A model generated the notes under the pieces. It had not been told where the DNA came from. It searched no databases and was given only the letters and a program-made list of their open reading frames with translations. Shown piece by piece: positions 55,567-64,000 of a DNA stretch of 64,000 nucleotides; position 1 is the stretch's first letter; each line of letters begins with the position of its first letter. The position numbers were made by a program, and so were the translations under genes. The stretch is taken from NCBI GenBank assembly GCA_002989075.1, contig PSQN01000003.1, positions 2,236,340 through 2,300,339 on the forward strand. The letters run 5' to 3'. This DNA comes from Arthonia radiata. Lineage: Eukaryota > Ascomycota > Arthoniomycetes > Arthoniales > Arthoniaceae.

Positions 55567-57027
55567 TTATTGAGACTCAAATCCCGGCTTCATGCCGTTG
55601 AAGAACTGGTTCTTCCTGGCCTCCTCCTTTGCTATGTCCTCCTTATACTTCCTCGCCGCAGCAGCCTCCATCGCTGCAATGTGCTTCTCAGCAGCGAGCA
55701 ACTTGGCGGCGATGGATTGAGGATCTCCTTGGACATTGTTCAGCCTCACTTGTAGCTGCCATTTGCCGGCTACCGCGTCATCGCGCTCCTTTGTGACAAC
55801 CTCCAACTCTTGTACCTTCCCAGCAAGTTCAGCAACCGTCTTGTCGTGCTGACGATCTGCTTCACTGTTGGACCTCACTGCCTTGTCTGACTTGGTATGA
55901 GCCGCATTTAGCTGCTTCTCCAGGGCTTCGACAGACTCCTTGAGGATGCGATTGCTGAGCTCAAGCCTCTTGTATTTACCGTCCGCGGCCGCCAGCTGTT
56001 CCTGAAGGCTCTCAACATTCTTTCTGAGAGACTTCGATTCTTTAACGGCGGCGATAGTCTTCGACTTGCATTCCTCGACCTCCGCCAGCGCCTCCTCACG
56101 CTTGCCAATGGCTCCATTACGCTCTTTCGTCAGCTTCTGGTTCTCTCTGATCAGCTTCTTCTCGCCGGCATTGCGGGTCTCAAGCTGGTGATCGATCTCT
56201 TCTTTCAGTTCACGGACTTCGGCTCGACAGCCGTCGAACGGGCATTTGTCCAGCAGGCATTGGAACCTGTCGTTGGTGTAGCTGCGCAGCGTCCTGCCAT
56301 AGGAGGCACGCCTCTCACCACTGAAGCGTGAGGGCTCATCTTCGGCTTCGTTCGCGGCTTTGAGCTGAGACTTCAGAATTTTGACTTCGCTGTGGAGGTC
56401 TCTGACTTTTTCGTTGATAGCGGCGATGGCGGTCTTGCTTGAGGAGGTTGTGGTTGAAGTGGATACGTCAGACGGTTCTGCTGAAGGCGTAGGTAGACCG
56501 TGCTTCTTTTTCGAGATTGAAATAGGAGAGCCCAGGTGGCGAGACTTAGAAGGTGCGGGAGAAGCTGTAGCTTTGATGTCGTCTTCAGACGAAGAATCCT
56601 TGGCACGTCGTTTGAGCTGAAACTCGGATTTAGGTGAGGCCTCGCTCGTCTTAGCGCTGTGCCGAGTGATGTCTGAAGTGGGCGTAGAGGCCTTGCGGTA
56701 TCCACTGACACCAAGGACTGATTTGTGCTTGGCGAATATACCTTGGGATGATCGAGGTGTATAGTTGGTTTCCTCAGAGCTCACGAGCTCAGGTGAGTCA
56801 CCAATCTTCTTGAAGCTTCGATCGGGTGTTCTGTATCCAGTCTTGCGCACACTTTCTTTCTGTGGCGTACCCGTTCCTTGCGGAGAAGTGCGGCGACTCT
56901 TCGGCGTTGGGGTCTCATCTTTGAGAACCAAATGCTTATCTTTGCCCTTGGCCTCATTCTCATCCTCCGAAGAAGTGTCAGTGAAGAGCTTGGTGCATTT
57001 TGAACCATCTTCTGGCGGCTCGGCCAT
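55567..57027 (-). CDS. Unknown coiled-coil protein
   Basis: This is a single-exon gene of 486 residues. The first 190 are Ser/Thr/Pro/Lys-rich and probably disordered, with many SP and TP sites suited to kinases. From about residue 195 heptads dominate (AINEKVRDLHSEVKILKSQL; later LRKNVESLQEQLAAADGKYK and ESVEALEKQLNAA). A short Cys-containing insertion, CLLDKCPFDGC, interrupts the coil. Such proteins often act at spindle poles, septa or as tethers, but no family is identified. Two further coiled-coil genes lie downstream on the same strand. Confidence 0.75.
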   Translation of the reverse strand: MAEPPEDGSKCTKLFTDTSSEDENEAKGKDKHLVLKDETPTPKSRRTSPQGTGTPQKESVRKTGYRTPDRSFKKIGDSPELVSSEETNYTPRSSQGIFAKHKSVLGVSGYRKASTPTSDITRHSAKTSEASPKSEFQLKRRAKDSSSEDDIKATASPAPSKSRHLGSPISISKKKHGLPTPSAEPSDVSTSTTTSSSKTAIAAINEKVRDLHSEVKILKSQLKAANEAEDEPSRFSGERRASYGRTLRSYTNDRFQCLLDKCPFDGCRAEVRELKEEIDHQLETRNAGEKKLIRENQKLTKERNGAIGKREEALAEVEECKSKTIAAVKESKSLRKNVESLQEQLAAADGKYKRLELSNRILKESVEALEKQLNAAHTKSDKAVRSNSEADRQHDKTVAELAGKVQELEVVTKERDDAVAGKWQLQVRLNNVQGDPQSIAAKLLAAEKHIAAMEAAAARKYKEDIAKEEARKNQFFNGMKPGFESQ

Positions 57028-57326
57028 AACTGCGGCTCAGGTCGCGCTATCGCTGCACCAGGTTATGGCAAGCGTGCAAGGTGAAGATGAGAGTTGCAGT
57101 GAGGGGGGGGAGAGCTTGGAAAGCTTTTTGTTGACGTATTTCATGTGTGTGCCAAGACTTGATACCGCAGCAACGGGGAGCGTGTACGTAATATGATTGC
57201 ATGGCGTCCTATTCAGGGGCTCGTATGGGTGCTCAAGATGTTACGAGCGTCGTCGCTGGGACGCTCTGAAAGATACATAATATGTTACAATCATCCAAAC
57301 CAGCTCGGTATCTTCCTTGTTCCTTC

Positions 57327-58724
57327 TCATGGCGTCGTTGATGGCTTCGCAGGAGGCTCAAGGCAAAGAAGAACCTCGCCTTTGACTTCCCCACGCGCGT
57401 TAAATTTCCTGTCATGGCGAGTAGCGTCTGAAACGTGATGTGGATCCCACACAATACCTTGCGACGTGATCAAAATTCGTCGCTTGTAGAAGAGCCCTCT
57501 TTCTTTCAGGGCCTCCCATTCCCGATTCCCTTTCTGTGCATACTGATAATTTCGCATCCAATCCGGGGGACATAGATCGCAATGTCGGGCGGACTCGTTT
57601 CGTGATGAGGAATGACGCTTATAGGGTGGAGGAATATTCATCCATGCGCAGTAGTCTTGGCGCAAGTGTTCCGGATTCATGGCGCGGCGAATAGCCCATC
57701 GCTTTGCCAAAGCCTGCAAAAAAGAAATTCGCCTGGCCGTTTCCATGGTCTTCGCAGCTCGAATCATTTCACATTCGTATGCCAAGCTCCAATGCTCCCA
57801 TCTCTGTTGCCTTAGCGTGACGGCTAGGAGCCCCGGGGTCTCTTCGAGATAGTAGTCGAGCCAGCTGTCCACGAATCTTTGTTCGATGATGTTTCCAGTA
57901 GTTCCCGAGAAGAACACCGCTCTGCCTAGTTCATTCGGGGAGGGGCGTTGCAGAATGCATTCACTCTCATCGTCATTGAGCGTGGTCCAAGATGGTTGCG
58001 AGTCGCTTATAATCCATGGACACATATGCGTGGGCGCCCGCAGTTTGATGACACAGGGTCGGGTCTTTTCAACTCCTATGCGACCAAACGGTGTGAGGAT
58101 GATCCTCAGGTCACTGCGTACATGTTTTTTTGAGGGCGATTTCACGGATAGCAGCGGCTCGCCGTCACTCATCCAGGAACCCTTGGGTACGATTTCGATC
58201 ACCCTGGGTGGAGACTTTTCGAGTACGTCCGTAATTGTTTTCACTCCCCACCATAAAACTAAAAGCTCACCTGCGTCGTAGTCGCGAGGCGATCTGACCT
58301 CAATCTGAACCCCGCCGAACCGCCTGAAGTTGATCGCCTTGTACATTTTGCTGCTCGCTGCGGACTCCATGGGGCCTTTCAGGATAGACAAAAACATGCT
58401 ACCGTAAAACCGGTGCGATAATCGGACTTTTACGTTCGGCTCGTTATACCGACCACGGTGTGACCAGCCTGGTGATAGGACAAAGGTAAGACTGGATTTT
58501 GCGTAGAGCATTGCCGTGACTTCTCCACTGATAGTGCGATTGACACGCAAGAGCGCAAGTCTGTCGGGCTTCGTTGGTCTCCGGAGTACAAGCGCGAGAT
58601 CGGCCACCTCGCGAGCATAATATTTGCTCGGGTAATTGTTCCAAGGCATGATGTACTCGTAGATCTGGTCTCGGATCTCGCGAGGCAGCTGGCCCATCAG
58701 GCCGAGCTGTGTGCGGGGAGCCAT
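57327..58724 (-). CDS. 2EXR/F-box-like unknown protein
   Basis: This is a single-exon gene of 465 residues. Near the N-terminus, LMGQLPREIRDQIYEYIM is the LP-x-E-I-R pattern of the fungal 2EXR/F-box-like families, followed by LALLRVNRTISGEVTAMLYA, also typical. The rest has no recognised domain but is rich in Arg and Trp. The C-terminal quarter has a Cys pair (HCDLCPPDW). The ATG at 58724 is the first in frame. Large lineage-specific families with this layout are common in Dothideomycetes. Confidence 0.7.
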   Translation of the reverse strand: MAPRTQLGLMGQLPREIRDQIYEYIMPWNNYPSKYYAREVADLALVLRRPTKPDRLALLRVNRTISGEVTAMLYAKSSLTFVLSPGWSHRGRYNEPNVKVRLSHRFYGSMFLSILKGPMESAASSKMYKAINFRRFGGVQIEVRSPRDYDAGELLVLWWGVKTITDVLEKSPPRVIEIVPKGSWMSDGEPLLSVKSPSKKHVRSDLRIILTPFGRIGVEKTRPCVIKLRAPTHMCPWIISDSQPSWTTLNDDESECILQRPSPNELGRAVFFSGTTGNIIEQRFVDSWLDYYLEETPGLLAVTLRQQRWEHWSLAYECEMIRAAKTMETARRISFLQALAKRWAIRRAMNPEHLRQDYCAWMNIPPPYKRHSSSRNESARHCDLCPPDWMRNYQYAQKGNREWEALKERGLFYKRRILITSQGIVWDPHHVSDATRHDRKFNARGEVKGEVLLCLEPPAKPSTTP

Positions 58725-60769
58725 GGCGACTGATTCGCCTTGCAAATGTTGGGTGGTCGTGGGTTTGTGAATTGTATGGAGGTGTTTCTTCTTTGCTTGT
58801 ATATTTGTGACTTCGATGAAGATTTGATGTAAGCCGAATGAGTGAGAAATGTATTTATGGCTTTTGTGGTGGTGTGCTCTAACATTACGACCTTGGATGC
58901 GTCACTGGATATTTTGGGGCTGGCGCGCTCTGACATAACGGTCTTGGATGTGTCAGTAGATGTTTTGAGGCTGGCGCGCTCTGACATATCGACCTCGGAT
59001 GTGTCACTGGATTGGATACTAAGAGTCGCCTGCTCTAACTTGATCTCTTTACAAAACAGCAACGTTCACCAGAAGCTATTCGGAAACTTTTCCAAGTACG
59101 CCGTTTCCAGCTTCTTCTTTCTAAGTAGTAGCTAGAAAGAGCATCAGCTTAGTTCCAGCACGGCGGCAACGCTCAAAAGCCGCACACGCCGTTTTATTGG
59201 AAGGACTCACTTTAGCTCGACATGTTGCATCTCGCAACTTACCTCGAGCCATGATCTGCGCTTCAGCTGATCCCAATGGTTGAACTCGAAGACCTTTGGC
59301 ACGATGTGTTCGTCCACCCCGCGTTTGTCTTCGTCGTCGGCTGTCTCGCGCCGCTCGTGTACAGCGCGGACAGCCTTTGCGTGAATGCGTACTTCTAATG
59401 GCCGATCAGTAGTCGGGGCGAATATCTGAAGTAGTCATTCTCCTCCCCCTGCATGAAGAAGTTGCGGCGGTACTTCGAAGGGTTTGGAGATGATGCAGAG
59501 GTCTGTAAGGCCATAGCTGTCTGGTACCGATAATGATGAGATTCGGAAATGCCGAATCTTCAAGAAGACCTGTTGCTGACATTCACGCAAGCGGATCACG
59601 CGCTTCGTGCGTTGGCAAAGGAGCAAGTGCTTTTCGGAGCGCACGTACAGCATGAAGGCAACTCAAAGAGATGATCGCACCCTAGCTCACAAAACAAAGC
59701 AGTATCTTCTGTACCGGACGCCCGTCACCTACCAATGCCGCTTCATGCAATGCTGCGGCTTTGCGAAATTACGACTCAAGAGTCCCACTAAGACTGCGGA
59801 AAGCGCTGTAACGTCAGAACCAAAGGCCTTTCAGCAGTACACTCAGCCCATCTGAGTTGGAACCGCTGCTGAATAGCGCGATGGCGGAAGTTGGACCTCC
59901 AGCATAGAGCCGAGAGTCATTGCGTAAAATCATTGTACCCCTTAGCCTCAGGAGGGTCCTTGGCCACTGTAAAGTCGCCCTGGACATGCGTTTTCCGCGT
60001 AGCCAGCGCGCCCTTGTACGTCACGAGATGCCTTGCTGGTCTACTCTGGGAGGATCCCACATGCTAGATTGTGATCATGAGTTAATAGCATGCAATGAAA
60101 GGAGACGCGTCTGTGATTGTATTTGTGCCAAGCAAATACCACGCTAGACCAGAAACAGTACTAGCGCGTATACACCGCTGTCGACATCGCGTCCACAAAT
60201 CTTTGTCTTTGACACGGGTCAAATACTTATCTTGGGCACGCCGCTGATGTAAAGGACTACAAGCATCCTCGCATTGTGTGGAACAGCTTTGGCGGGTATG
60301 GGCGGTTCGTATGCCAAAAGCAAGCGAGCCGATAAGGAGTGCTGAAGACATCGAGTGTTGTGGGAGGAAACAGCGGACACTGGCAGGCTTGCCCGATACT
60401 CTGGGCGCAACGCAGGTCCTGACCACGAGCAGGTGAATGCAGCATCACCCGTGAGAAAGATTTGAGGCAGGAAAATGTGCTAACGCCAAATTTTCGCTCT
60501 CAGTCCCTTTCACTGAAATGTCTAAAAAGTGTACTTCGTGTCTGCGCAAGCATCATTCGATCACGCTGAACTTGTCCTACAGGCCGTCTTCAACGTATTG
60601 GCAAGTCGGGGAGCTGAACATACGACGCTGCGCTCTCCCGACACACTGCTTCTCCTCACCATAGGATCCGTCACACTTCCATACCATCCACGATGCATTT
60701 CCTCCCTATCTTCTTCTTGTGGGTCCTAGGCTCCTCTTGGCTAGCCGAAAGGCTCGGGTCGACGTCTAT
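58725..60769. other. Gene-poor stretch of about 2 kb
   Basis: No supported gene. It contains the 51-base tandem repeat described separately (about 58868-59015). Other short frames (for example 59435-59653, 60082-60426 and 60529-60729) lack start context, length or family resemblance. Confidence 0.45.
58868..59015. repeat. 51-base tandem repeat, about three copies
   Basis: Units begin ctggcgcgctctgacat and continue through cttggatgtgtca to ttttgagg, with the first copy more diverged. The unit length (51 bases, 17 codons) keeps frame on both strands: the minus strand reads SERASLKTSTDTSKTVM repeated as SERASPKISSDASKVVM. It lies about 150-290 bases upstream of the 2EXR-like gene's start, so it may sit in its promoter rather than in a coding region. 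Confidence 0.75.
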
Positions 60770-62068
60770 TCAGACCGCATCCGCCATATTCTGCCGCCTG
60801 CGCTCCACTAAGGTCATCTTCTGCTCCAGCTTCATCCTACTAATTTCCCGTAGCGCGTCATCACGCTCCTTCTTCAGCGCACTTGCACCTCGGGATACGA
60901 TCTGCATCTTTTTGAGCAACTTCGGACCGGCTCCTGTCACGTTCGCCATGGTATCGTTGTCAGCAAGCGCAATGTCGCGCTCCTCGGTCACCCTCTCAAC
61001 TTGCTTCTTCAAACGTTCCACCTCACCCTGAAGCCAGATACGCTCACCGACGTCCACGAAGGCCAATTTATTGACCATCATCCCGCCGATTGACTTCTCC
61101 TGGTCATTCTTCAAATCATTGCACTCGCTCTGCAGCTTTGCAAGCTGATCCTCCAATTCGTCATTCATCTCAAACTGTTGATCGAGCTTTTCGCGGACAG
61201 CGATGCACTCATCTGCCTTCGCGATAGCGTGGTTTGATGTCTGCTTTAGCTCGGCTTCAATACGTTGATATTCAACAGTATCTTTTGGTGAGGACGACAC
61301 GGTTGGCTTGGTGCTCTGTTTCTGCCCCCGCAGCTCTCGCAAAGCCGTCTCCGTCTGCTCGCGTTTCTGCATCTCCGTTGCTAATTTCGAACCCAAAGAT
61401 TCAAGCTTTGATGAGACCTCGGTGACGGCCCGCTGATGCTGCTGAATACCCGCGGCCATCTTTCCGTTTGCTGACCTCACACCAGTGATGTCCTTCTCGA
61501 GCTTCTCAACTTTGCCTCGCTCTCGAAGGGCATGACTCCGAAACGAGTTGACCATATCCACCAGCACCGCACGGCGCTGCTTCATAGCAGCTTGCTCGCC
61601 GTGTGCGTCAGTGGCAGCAACCCAATCCTTTCTCGCAGCTTCAGCCCACAGGCCATCAAGAGCTGCATTATCCGCGTCAATGAGATTCCGAACGCTCGCG
61701 AGCATCTCCTCGAGGTTCGCGGCCGTAACCACCTGAGTCATGTTCGATGGCGTCTGAGGGGTTGGAGGGTAAAGAAGCTTGACAGGTGGAAAGTTCGAAG
61801 CGTGAGTGGGTGTAACTGGTGTAGCTGATAATGACGGCCCTTGTGAAAGTCTTTGAGGTGGCGGCGATTCTGGTACTGCTGCAGCAATGTGCTTCTTTTG
61901 CGGAGTAGGTTTCAGCCTTTTGCTGTTGTCAGGCTCAAAGGGTTCATCAAGTCCGCGCTTGCCTATGTAAGTGGACCGGATGACACGTCGTGGCTGCATC
62001 CTTCGTGTTGAGGACTCTGAGATGTTCCGTGGTTTGCAGCGGTTGCAGCAGCGCTTAGCTGGCGGCAT
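60770..62068 (-). CDS. Unknown coiled-coil protein
   Basis: This is a single-exon gene of 432 residues with a basic, Cys-containing N-terminus (MPPAKRCCNRCKPR), a Pro-rich segment, and then heptad sequence from about residue 115 to the end. Examples are VEKLEKDITGVRSANGKMAA, DELEDQLAKLQSECNDLK and GEVERLKKQVERVTEERD. The layout parallels the gene at 55567-57027 (disordered basic N-terminus, long C-terminal coil), but I cannot align them as paralogs by eye. No family is recognised. Confidence 0.72.
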   Translation of the reverse strand: MPPAKRCCNRCKPRNISESSTRRMQPRRVIRSTYIGKRGLDEPFEPDNSKRLKPTPQKKHIAAAVPESPPPQRLSQGPSLSATPVTPTHASNFPPVKLLYPPTPQTPSNMTQVVTAANLEEMLASVRNLIDADNAALDGLWAEAARKDWVAATDAHGEQAAMKQRRAVLVDMVNSFRSHALRERGKVEKLEKDITGVRSANGKMAAGIQQHQRAVTEVSSKLESLGSKLATEMQKREQTETALRELRGQKQSTKPTVSSSPKDTVEYQRIEAELKQTSNHAIAKADECIAVREKLDQQFEMNDELEDQLAKLQSECNDLKNDQEKSIGGMMVNKLAFVDVGERIWLQGEVERLKKQVERVTEERDIALADNDTMANVTGAGPKLLKKMQIVSRGASALKKERDDALREISRMKLEQKMTLVERRRQNMADAV

Positions 62069-62557
62069 GTTATATCGTTGACAGTGTACAGATTGCGATG
62101 CTGACCGTCATGAACATCAACGCCAGCAAGAGAGAGTGGATGACTCCTGAGCTCAATCTTTGAGGAGAGGGGTAGGTACTTCACTCCCTTGACTATTACG
62201 GTAATGCTAGCCGGGAGCAGTGCTCAATGAGGGGTTATCACAGCCAGAGAGTGTGTTGATGATCACCACCTGCATAAATTTCATCATATGTCACAGTACC
62301 CACTACCTCCAATATATACCCAAGCCAGCATCATCACACACCGACAGACCCTCCCCGCCCGTACCATCAGCTCACTCCTATCCAGACAGCGCAGCACCCA
62401 CAGTCATGAATGCGGCCTCCAGGCCATCCCATTTGGACTGCAAGTCTCTCCTCCGCAACTCCGACTCCTCCAGCTGTTTCTGGAGTGCCGCCTTCCCTCC
62501 TCCGTGATTGTCCCTCGTCGCAGCTGCCGTCTCAAGCTGTCTGACCTGACAATCGAG
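62069..62557. other. Intergenic stretch, nothing recognised
   Basis: This lies between two minus-strand coiled-coil genes. No supported frame or motif. Confidence 0.4.
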
Positions 62558-63320
62558 CTAGTGAGCGAAGCTAGCATTGTTAGCGGCTCGATTTGACGCG
62601 CCTTTCAGCTTCCTCTCCAGGTCCTGGATCTTCCGCTTCTTGGTCCCATTGTCCAGCTCGGCGTCTTCGCACCTCCTCTTCAGCCCCTGGATTTTTTGAT
62701 CCTTTTCAAGAATTGTGCCGCTGTGGTCCCTCATGAAGTCATCCAGAAGTCCGTTCAGGGTCTCGGAAGCGTGTTGGATGCGATCATTGGTGAGTTGTTT
62801 GGTCGACTCGGTGATGCTCGCGAGGCGACCCTTAAGCCAGGTGCTTGCGTCGCCGGTTGATGCGATAGGAGCAACGTTTTGTCCGGCGGACGATGGGGGC
62901 TGATGTTGGCCTGAGCGCCTGTCAAGATTGCTTGATCCAGGTTCTGGTACATGCGGTGGTGTGGCGCTGTCGTTGCCGGGTTCTTGTTGTCCGCGGCCGG
63001 CTTGAGCCTTGTTTGGGAAGATGCTGTCTAAGGCAGGATTGTTGAAGTTGACTGCGAGGTTTAGTAAGCGATGGCTCAACGCAATGAAACTGGTACTCAC
63101 TCTTCAGCTTCACAATGCTCGATGGTCTGCCTTCGGTTGAGGATGAAGTCGTTGACCCCGAGTAAGAGGCTTCTGATGACGACGGTGATGACGGTCGGTA
63201 AGAATCACTATCTTGATATGAAGAAGCGTCGTCATTTGAGATCCACGATGAGGTATCAGAATGGCAGGCATTCGAATCCGAAGCATTGCTATCAATCTCT
63301 GAGCTGTGGGATACGCCCAT
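62558..63320 (-). CDS. Unknown Ser-rich coiled-coil protein
   Basis: This two-exon gene (63320-63101 and 63051-62558) encodes 237 residues. The 49-base intron (GTGAGT donor, CTAAAC before a GCAG acceptor) restores SSIVKLK-INFNNPALDSIF. The first 70 residues are Ser/Asp-rich (NASDSNACHSDTSSWISNDD). The C-terminal 90 residues form a short coiled coil ending with a basic KRRCEDAELDNGTKKRKIQD segment that could act as a nuclear localisation signal. The function is unknown. A 33-base tandem repeat lies just upstream. Confidence 0.65.
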
Positions 63321-63385
63321 TATGGAGGTCAGTGAACTTCCGGCTGTGCGGAGGTGATGCTGAGGATCGAGGTGAGATTGTTAAG

Positions 63386-63517
63386 CGTGATGATGAGAGT
63401 CCGGCCGAGTCTGTCGAGCGTGATGATGTGAGTCGAGTTCAAGTTGACGAGCGTGATGATGAGAGCCGGTTTGAGATTGTTGAGCGCGAAGATGAGCCAG
63501 GAGAGCGATTAGAAGAG
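63386..63517. repeat. 33-base tandem repeat, four copies
   Basis: Four consecutive 33-base units start 63386, 63419, 63452 and 63485. The first three begin cgtgatgatg and the fourth cgcgaagatg. On the plus strand each reads as 11 residues starting RDDES, RDDVS, RDDES and REDEP. It lies 66-197 bases upstream of the coiled-co gene's ATG on the opposite strand. No gene on the plus strand is supported around it. Confidence 0.75.
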
Positions 63518-64000
63518 AGCGGCTGCACATACCGAGTCCAGCACAACTTGTGGTGAGTCACATCCATCGAACACCGACCTCAAGTCCCCCTTCCATCGAA
63601 AAGAGAACACGGGATTCATCTCGACATCAGCACCCACAACCCCATCCAAGTCTCAACTCTTACCTCAAGCCACCGCTCGCTCCGGCTCCCATCACAACAG
63701 AAAACACTCCACCACGAGTAGATTCACTCCACGCTCGCGCCCGCAGCCCACCTCCACCACCCCCGATCCGCTGCTGCAGTCAAATACTCAACTTGCCGTC
63801 GCCACTCCCATCCTACACCTCTTTTAATGTCCCTTTACAGCATCCATCTCCCCATCCCTACCCCCAAGCACCCAACATCAACAGCCGACACTAGCTCCCT
63901 CATCCTCTCCTCCTGTTCGCACGCGCAGACGATTTTGGAGTCCTGCACTCCACCTTTCGTAGCGCTGTCTCGCTACCATTGTGAAAGTGGATGGCTCAGC
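63518..64000. other. End of window, nothing recognised
   Basis: The sequence is rich in C on the plus strand, with a Pro-rich short frame (63550-63894) that lacks other support. No gene can be assigned. Confidence 0.35.

Overview
The window is nuclear DNA of a filamentous ascomycete (Pezizomycotina), most likely a Dothideomycete. Genes are dense and on both strands. Introns are about 48-90 bp with GTRNGT donors, CTNAC-like branch sites and AG acceptors, and two introns appear to use GC donors. Fungal hallmark genes are present: the DASH kinetochore subunit DUO1, an HSF-type SFL1 regulator, GLFG-bearing NIC96, MCM10, NSE1, xanthine/hypoxanthine phosphoribosyltransferase and an Atg22-like vacuolar permease. 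I recognised no tRNA, rRNA, CRISPR array or intact transposon.

Layout. 0-11.4 kb is mostly conserved: the 3' part of glycine decarboxylase (GCV2), an unknown membrane protein, an Atg22-like permease, RNase H2 subunit B divergent from MCM10, then DUO1. 11.9-20.2 kb is a lineage-specific block: a CorA-like membrane protein, two paralogous unknown genes around a six-exon unknown gene with decayed relatives beside it, and an F-box-like gene. 20.3-30.1 kb holds a large unknown gene and then what looks like a small metabolic locus: a DAO-type FAD oxidoreductase with a one-base frame break, a 12-TM MFS transporter, and a single spliced reading frame joining a saccharopine-dehydrogenase-like half to a cystathionine gamma-lyase-like half. 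30.8-35.6 kb has a small unknown gene and two F-box relatives, one decayed. 36.1-40.5 kb has SFL1, the phosphoribosyltransferase and two small genes. 41.3-46.3 kb holds a local family of small paralogs, two intact and others broken. 46.8-55.1 kb has NIC96, an unstructured protein, a Cys-containing protein and NSE1. 55.5-64 kb has three coiled-coil genes, a 2EXR/F-box-like gene and two minisatellite-like repeats.

How genes may work together. RNASEH2B, MCM10, DUO1 and NSE1 act in DNA replication, chromosome segregation or repair, and their promoters carry clustered MCB-type ACGCGT/ACGCGA motifs, which suggests shared G1/S control by MBF. The most unusual item is the predicted 807-residue fusion of a lysine-pathway reductase with a transsulfuration PLP enzyme (27466-30098). 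It sits divergent from the MFS transporter and near the FAD oxidoreductase, an arrangement that would suit a small amino-acid-derived specialised pathway. That reading is inference.
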